A stretch of DNA of 64,000 nt from an uncultured Eubacteriales bacterium. Its GTDB lineage: Bacteria; Bacillota; Clostridia; Oscillospirales; Acutalibacteraceae. The stretch is taken from contig CAKSQS010000001.1 in assembly GCA_934486705.1 (NCBI GenBank), positions 97,886 to 161,885 of the forward strand. The letters run 5' to 3'. The notes under the pieces are model-generated. The model saw nothing but the letters and a program-made list of their open reading frames with translations. It made no database searches and was not told the DNA's origin. Each line of letters starts with the position of its first letter. Within the stretch, counting starts at the first letter, position 1. Made by a program: the position numbers and the translations under genes. Shown here piece after piece: positions 61,118 to 64,000 of this stretch.

Positions 61118-62104
61118 ATGAAGAAACATCAGAATTTTTCATCGGCAGGACTGAAATCGGTTAATATAAGCGGAAGAACTATCGGTAAATGGGCGTATTC
61201 CGTTTTTCGTCTGTCGTTTTTGATTTCGGTGGGCTTTGTGGTTATTTATCCGCTGTTTTATATGATTATAACCTCTTTGCAGAGTAAATACGCCTTTTTA
61301 AACTCAACCCGTGTGTGGATTCCGAGCAGCCTTGATATTGCCAATAACTACAAAATGGCGCTTTCCTGCCTGAATTACGGAAAATCCTTAATTTCCACCC
61401 TGAAAAACGGAATTGTTTCCGCACTTTTGCAGGTGGCAAGCTGCTCTGTAGTGGCATACGGCTTTGCGCGATTTGAATTTAAAGGCAAAAAGCTTAAGGG
61501 CTTTCTTCTGCTGCTGACGATAATTTTACCGGATATGATGCTGCTTATTCCAAGAATGGCTAACTATTCAAAGCTGGATTTTCTCGGTATATTCAGTCTT
61601 TTTTACAAGCTTACCGATATTGATTTAAGAATAAATGTGCTCAACTCGGCATGGGCGTTCTGGCTGCCCTCAATGCTCGGGGTGGGGCTTAGATCCGGTA
61701 TACTTATATACATTTACATTCAGTTTTTCAAGGGTTTGCCGCGCGAGCTTGAGGAAGCGGCGTGGGTGGACGGCTCAGGGCCGATAAGAACATTTATCTC
61801 AATAGCCATACCGTCTTCCGGCGTGGTTATCGTGACCGTAACGCTGTTTTCGTTGATATGGCACTGGAACGACTTTTTGTTAAGCGGAATGTATCTTACC
61901 GAGAATTATCCGCTTGCGTATATGCTTAACAATTTGGAAACCGCAATGCAGAATAAGGGCTACTATTTTGTGCCGACGCAGCCCGAATCGATGGCGTTTG
62001 CCATGGCGGCGTGCGTTCTGTTTGTAGCCCCTATGCTGATTGTATATATATTCCTGCAAAGGTGGTTTATTGAAAGCATAGACCGCATAGGAATAACGGG
62101 GTAA
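61118..62104 (+). CDS. sugar ABC transporter permease, MalG type (pair 2)
   Basis: A 328-residue permease with the EAA motif EEAAWVDGSGPIRTFISIAI. It has a longer N terminus than pair 1 and an extra segment between helices. GGAGGG precedes the ATG. Last gene of the polysaccharide locus; a very strong terminator follows. Confidence 0.9.
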   Translation: MKKHQNFSSAGLKSVNISGRTIGKWAYSVFRLSFLISVGFVVIYPLFYMIITSLQSKYAFLNSTRVWIPSSLDIANNYKMALSCLNYGKSLISTLKNGIVSALLQVASCSVVAYGFARFEFKGKKLKGFLLLLTIILPDMMLLIPRMANYSKLDFLGIFSLFYKLTDIDLRINVLNSAWAFWLPSMLGVGLRSGILIYIYIQFFKGLPRELEEAAWVDGSGPIRTFISIAIPSSGVVIVTVTLFSLIWHWNDFLLSGMYLTENYPLAYMLNNLETAMQNKGYYFVPTQPESMAFAMAACVLFVAPMLIVYIFLQRWFIESIDRIGITG

Positions 62105-62176
62105 AAAGCTGAATAGTCGGTTACGCTATTCGTGATGAGCCGCCGGACGAATTGAATTATAACAGAGCTTGACCTT

Positions 62177-62233
62177 ATAAAAAGAGTCAGACGCATTTGA
62201 GATTTCCTCTCAAATGCGTCTGACTCTTTTTAT
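62177..62233. terminator. 26-bp perfect bidirectional hairpin terminator
   Basis: 62177-62202 is fully complementary to 62208-62233 (loop TTTCC), with A-runs before and T-runs after, ending both the permease operon and the convergent minus-strand operon. Confidence 0.9.
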
Positions 62234-62254
62234 GCTTAAATTAGGCTTAAAGCC

Positions 62255-63268
62255 TTACTTATTAAGTGCCTGCTGAACGGCAACCGCGCATGCAACGGTC
62301 ATACCGACCATCGGGTTGTTGCCCGCGCCTATAAGACCCATCATCTCAACGTGAGCCGGAACGGAAGAAGAACCGGCAAACTGAGCGTCGGAGTGCATAC
62401 GACCCATAGTATCGGTCATACCGTAGGAAGAGGGACCTGCCGCCATATTATCGGGGTGGAGGGTACGACCTGTACCGCCGCCGGAAGCAACGGAGAAGTA
62501 GTTCACGCCGTTTTCAACGCACCATTTCTTATAAGTGCCTGCAACCGGGTGCTGGAAACGGGTCGGGTTGGTGGAGTTACCGGTAATGGAAACGCCTACC
62601 TTTTCAAGCTTCATTATGGCAACGCCCTCGGGAACGTTATCCGCACCGTAGCACTTAACGGCTGCGCGAGCGCCCTTAGAGAACGGCTTTTCGTAAACCA
62701 CCTTTACTTCTTCCGCGTAGGGGTCAAACTCGGTTTCAACATAGGTGAAGCCGTTAATGCGGGAGATTATGTAAGCCGCGTCCTTGCCGAGACCGTTAAG
62801 AATAACGCGCAGGGGCTTAACCCTTACCTTATTTGCGTTAAGAGCGATTTTAATAGCGCCCTCTGCCGCTGCAAAGGATTCGTGACCTGCCAAGAAGCAG
62901 AAGCACTCGGTTTCTTCCGAAAGGAGCATTTTGCCGAGGTTGCCGTGTCCGAGACCAACCTTGCGGTTTTCGGCAACAGAGCCGGGAATACAGAAAGACT
63001 GAAGACCGATACCGATATTTGCGGCAGCGGTTGCGGCGGATTTATCGCCTGTGCGCTCAGCCTCTTTAAAAGCGATAGCAGAGCCTACGGTGTAAGCCCA
63101 CTTTGCGTTTTCAAAGCAGATAGGCTGTGTTTCCTGAACGGTGGTGTAGGGGTCAACGCCGTATTTTGCGCATATTTCCTTGCACTCATCAATAGAAGAG
63201 ATACCGTAATTTTTAAGAACGCCGAGGATCTTTGCCTCGCGTCTCTCATAACCTTCAAACTGTGCCAT
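62255..63268 (-). CDS. GGGtGRT-family protein
   Basis: A 337-residue protein with the name-giving motif SGGGTGRTLHPDN near residue 265. Other conserved features are MAQFEGYERREAKIL at the start, CFLAGHESFAAAEGAIKIAL, and a C-terminal GMTDTMGRMHSDAQF. The family has no established function. It is nearly always beside a NifU-like scaffold gene, as here (14 bases apart, scaffold first). AAGGAGG precedes the ATG. Confidence 0.9.
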   Translation of the reverse strand: MAQFEGYERREAKILGVLKNYGISSIDECKEICAKYGVDPYTTVQETQPICFENAKWAYTVGSAIAFKEAERTGDKSAATAAANIGIGLQSFCIPGSVAENRKVGLGHGNLGKMLLSEETECFCFLAGHESFAAAEGAIKIALNANKVRVKPLRVILNGLGKDAAYIISRINGFTYVETEFDPYAEEVKVVYEKPFSKGARAAVKCYGADNVPEGVAIMKLEKVGVSITGNSTNPTRFQHPVAGTYKKWCVENGVNYFSVASGGGTGRTLHPDNMAAGPSSYGMTDTMGRMHSDAQFAGSSSVPAHVEMMGLIGAGNNPMVGMTVACAVAVQQALNK

Positions 63269-63282
63269 TATACCGTACCTCC

Positions 63283-63984
63283 TTATTCTTCGCGCGGGTC
63301 AATGTACTTGACCGCGCCGTCTTCTTTATTGAAGCGTCCGTAGTGACCCATAGACTGCTTGTAAGCCTCGTTCGGTTCCATACCCTTTTTAATAAGGTCG
63401 GTCATTTTGCCGAGGGAGACAAACTCATAGCCTATAACCTCGTCGTTTTCGTCAAGAGCCATTCTTGTGCAGTAGCCTTCGGTCATTTCAAGGTATCTTA
63501 CGCCCTTTGACTTAGTGCCGTACATAGTACCTACCATTGAGCGCGCGCCCTTGCCGAGGTCTTCCATTCCCGCGCCGATTACAAGGCCGCCCTCAGAAAA
63601 AGCGGACTGGCTGCGTCCGTAAACAATCTGTAAGAACAGCTCGCGCATAGCGGTGTTTATAGCGTCGCAAACAAGGTCGGTGTTAAGAGCCTCTAAAACG
63701 GTCTTGCCGGGAAGAATTTCGGCAGCCATAGCGGCTGAGTGGGTCATACCCGAGCAGCCTACGGTTTCAACCAGAGCCTCTTCGATTATGCCGTCCTTCA
63801 CATTGAGCGACAGCTTACATGCGCCCTGCTGCGGTGCGCACCAGCCCACGCCGTGGGTGTAAGCAGAGATGTCTTTGATCTCTTTTGCCTGTATCCACTT
63901 GCCTTCCTCCGGAATCGGAGCGGGACCGTGGTGCGGACCCTTGGCTACGGGACACATATTTTCTACTTCCTTTGAATAAATCAT
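63283..63984 (-). CDS. NifU-like iron-sulfur cluster assembly scaffold-type protein
   Basis: A 233-residue protein with a NifU/IscU-like core: GVGWCAPQQGACKLSLNVKD, then VETVGCSGMTHSAAMAAEIL and LVCDAINTAMRELF, which place conserved cysteines as in scaffold proteins. It extends past IscU length with a C-terminal region (GYCTRMALDENDEVIGYEF). AAAGGAG precedes the ATG at 63984. It is the first gene of the operon with the GGGtGRT gene. The true function, cluster assembly or not, is unproven. Confidence 0.82.
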   Translation of the reverse strand: MIYSKEVENMCPVAKGPHHGPAPIPEEGKWIQAKEIKDISAYTHGVGWCAPQQGACKLSLNVKDGIIEEALVETVGCSGMTHSAAMAAEILPGKTVLEALNTDLVCDAINTAMRELFLQIVYGRSQSAFSEGGLVIGAGMEDLGKGARSMVGTMYGTKSKGVRYLEMTEGYCTRMALDENDEVIGYEFVSLGKMTDLIKKGMEPNEAYKQSMGHYGRFNKEDGAVKYIDPREE

Positions 63985-64000
63985 ATATGTACTCCTTTCG

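Noticed and set aside
62351..63343. A 330-codon plus-strand frame opposite the GGGtGRT gene
   Set aside because: The minus strand carries the conserved motif and good ribosome binding sites; the plus frame is a shadow.
1..64000. tRNA, rRNA, CRISPR array or prophage
   Set aside because: All intergenic stretches were read for T-loop words, repeats and phage structural genes; none was found.

Overview
The window is a chromosomal stretch of an endospore-forming, low-to-moderate GC Firmicute of the class Clostridia, most likely an uncultured gut Oscillospiraceae/Ruminococcaceae-type organism. The signs are a GerA-type germinant receptor operon, a clostridial rimP-nusA-ylxR-ylxQ-infB-rbfA-nrnA-truB-ribF operon, dockerin domains, and the GGGtGRT/iron-sulfur scaffold pair. 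Assignment rests on gene content and style; no rRNA or tRNA gene was seen.

Layout. 1-3.1 kb: end of a SLOG-fold gene, then a CsoR repressor and a P1B metal-exporting ATPase, each behind a strong sigma-A promoter with a palindrome in its spacer. 3.1-4.25 kb (minus): PRPP synthetase. 4.4-13.1 kb: the translation/ribosome maturation operon with a terminator-like hairpin in its leader, ending in an MscS channel. 13.2-16 kb: cytoplasmic GH2 beta-galactosidase. 16-19.1 kb (minus): compact gerA operon. 19.3-24.8 kb: orphan MazF toxin, a small minus-strand XRE-XRE-RHH regulator operon divergent from a SLOG gene, a YwlG-type protein, an EF-G paralogue, a resolvase remnant and an AAG-type DNA glycosylase. 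24.9-28 kb: a GLUG/dockerin surface protein split by a frame change, an IS200/IS605 element with a frameshifted tnpA, and the first of two duplicated DUF6514-like genes. 28.1-30.3 kb (minus): GH2 beta-mannosidase. 30.5-35 kb: str operon (rpsL, rpsG, fusA, tuf). 35.1-35.5 kb: second DUF6514-like copy.

35.6-62.1 kb is a 26-kb polysaccharide-use locus. An AraC regulator is divergent from a GH16 lipoprotein, followed by a solute-binding lipoprotein, a GLUG-dockerin protein whose frame joins a second GH16 domain by a -1 shift at a U UUU UUC heptamer, a 1310-residue membrane-anchored GLUG protein, a metallophosphoesterase, and two cytoplasmic glycosidase-like proteins (GH27/36-like and GH110-like). 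A second transcription unit, behind a near-copy of the GH16 promoter, encodes a carbohydrate-binding/solute-binding fusion, two permeases, a beta-propeller-Yip1 membrane protein, a DUF5696 lipoprotein and two more permeases. No ABC ATPase is encoded, so a shared MsmX-like ATPase elsewhere is inferred.

The right edge (minus strand) carries the paired GGGtGRT and NifU-like scaffold genes of unknown function. The points most worth following are the candidate frameshift joining dockerin and GH16, the duplicated promoter module at identical spacing, and the double-permease/Yip1/DUF5696 transport cluster.
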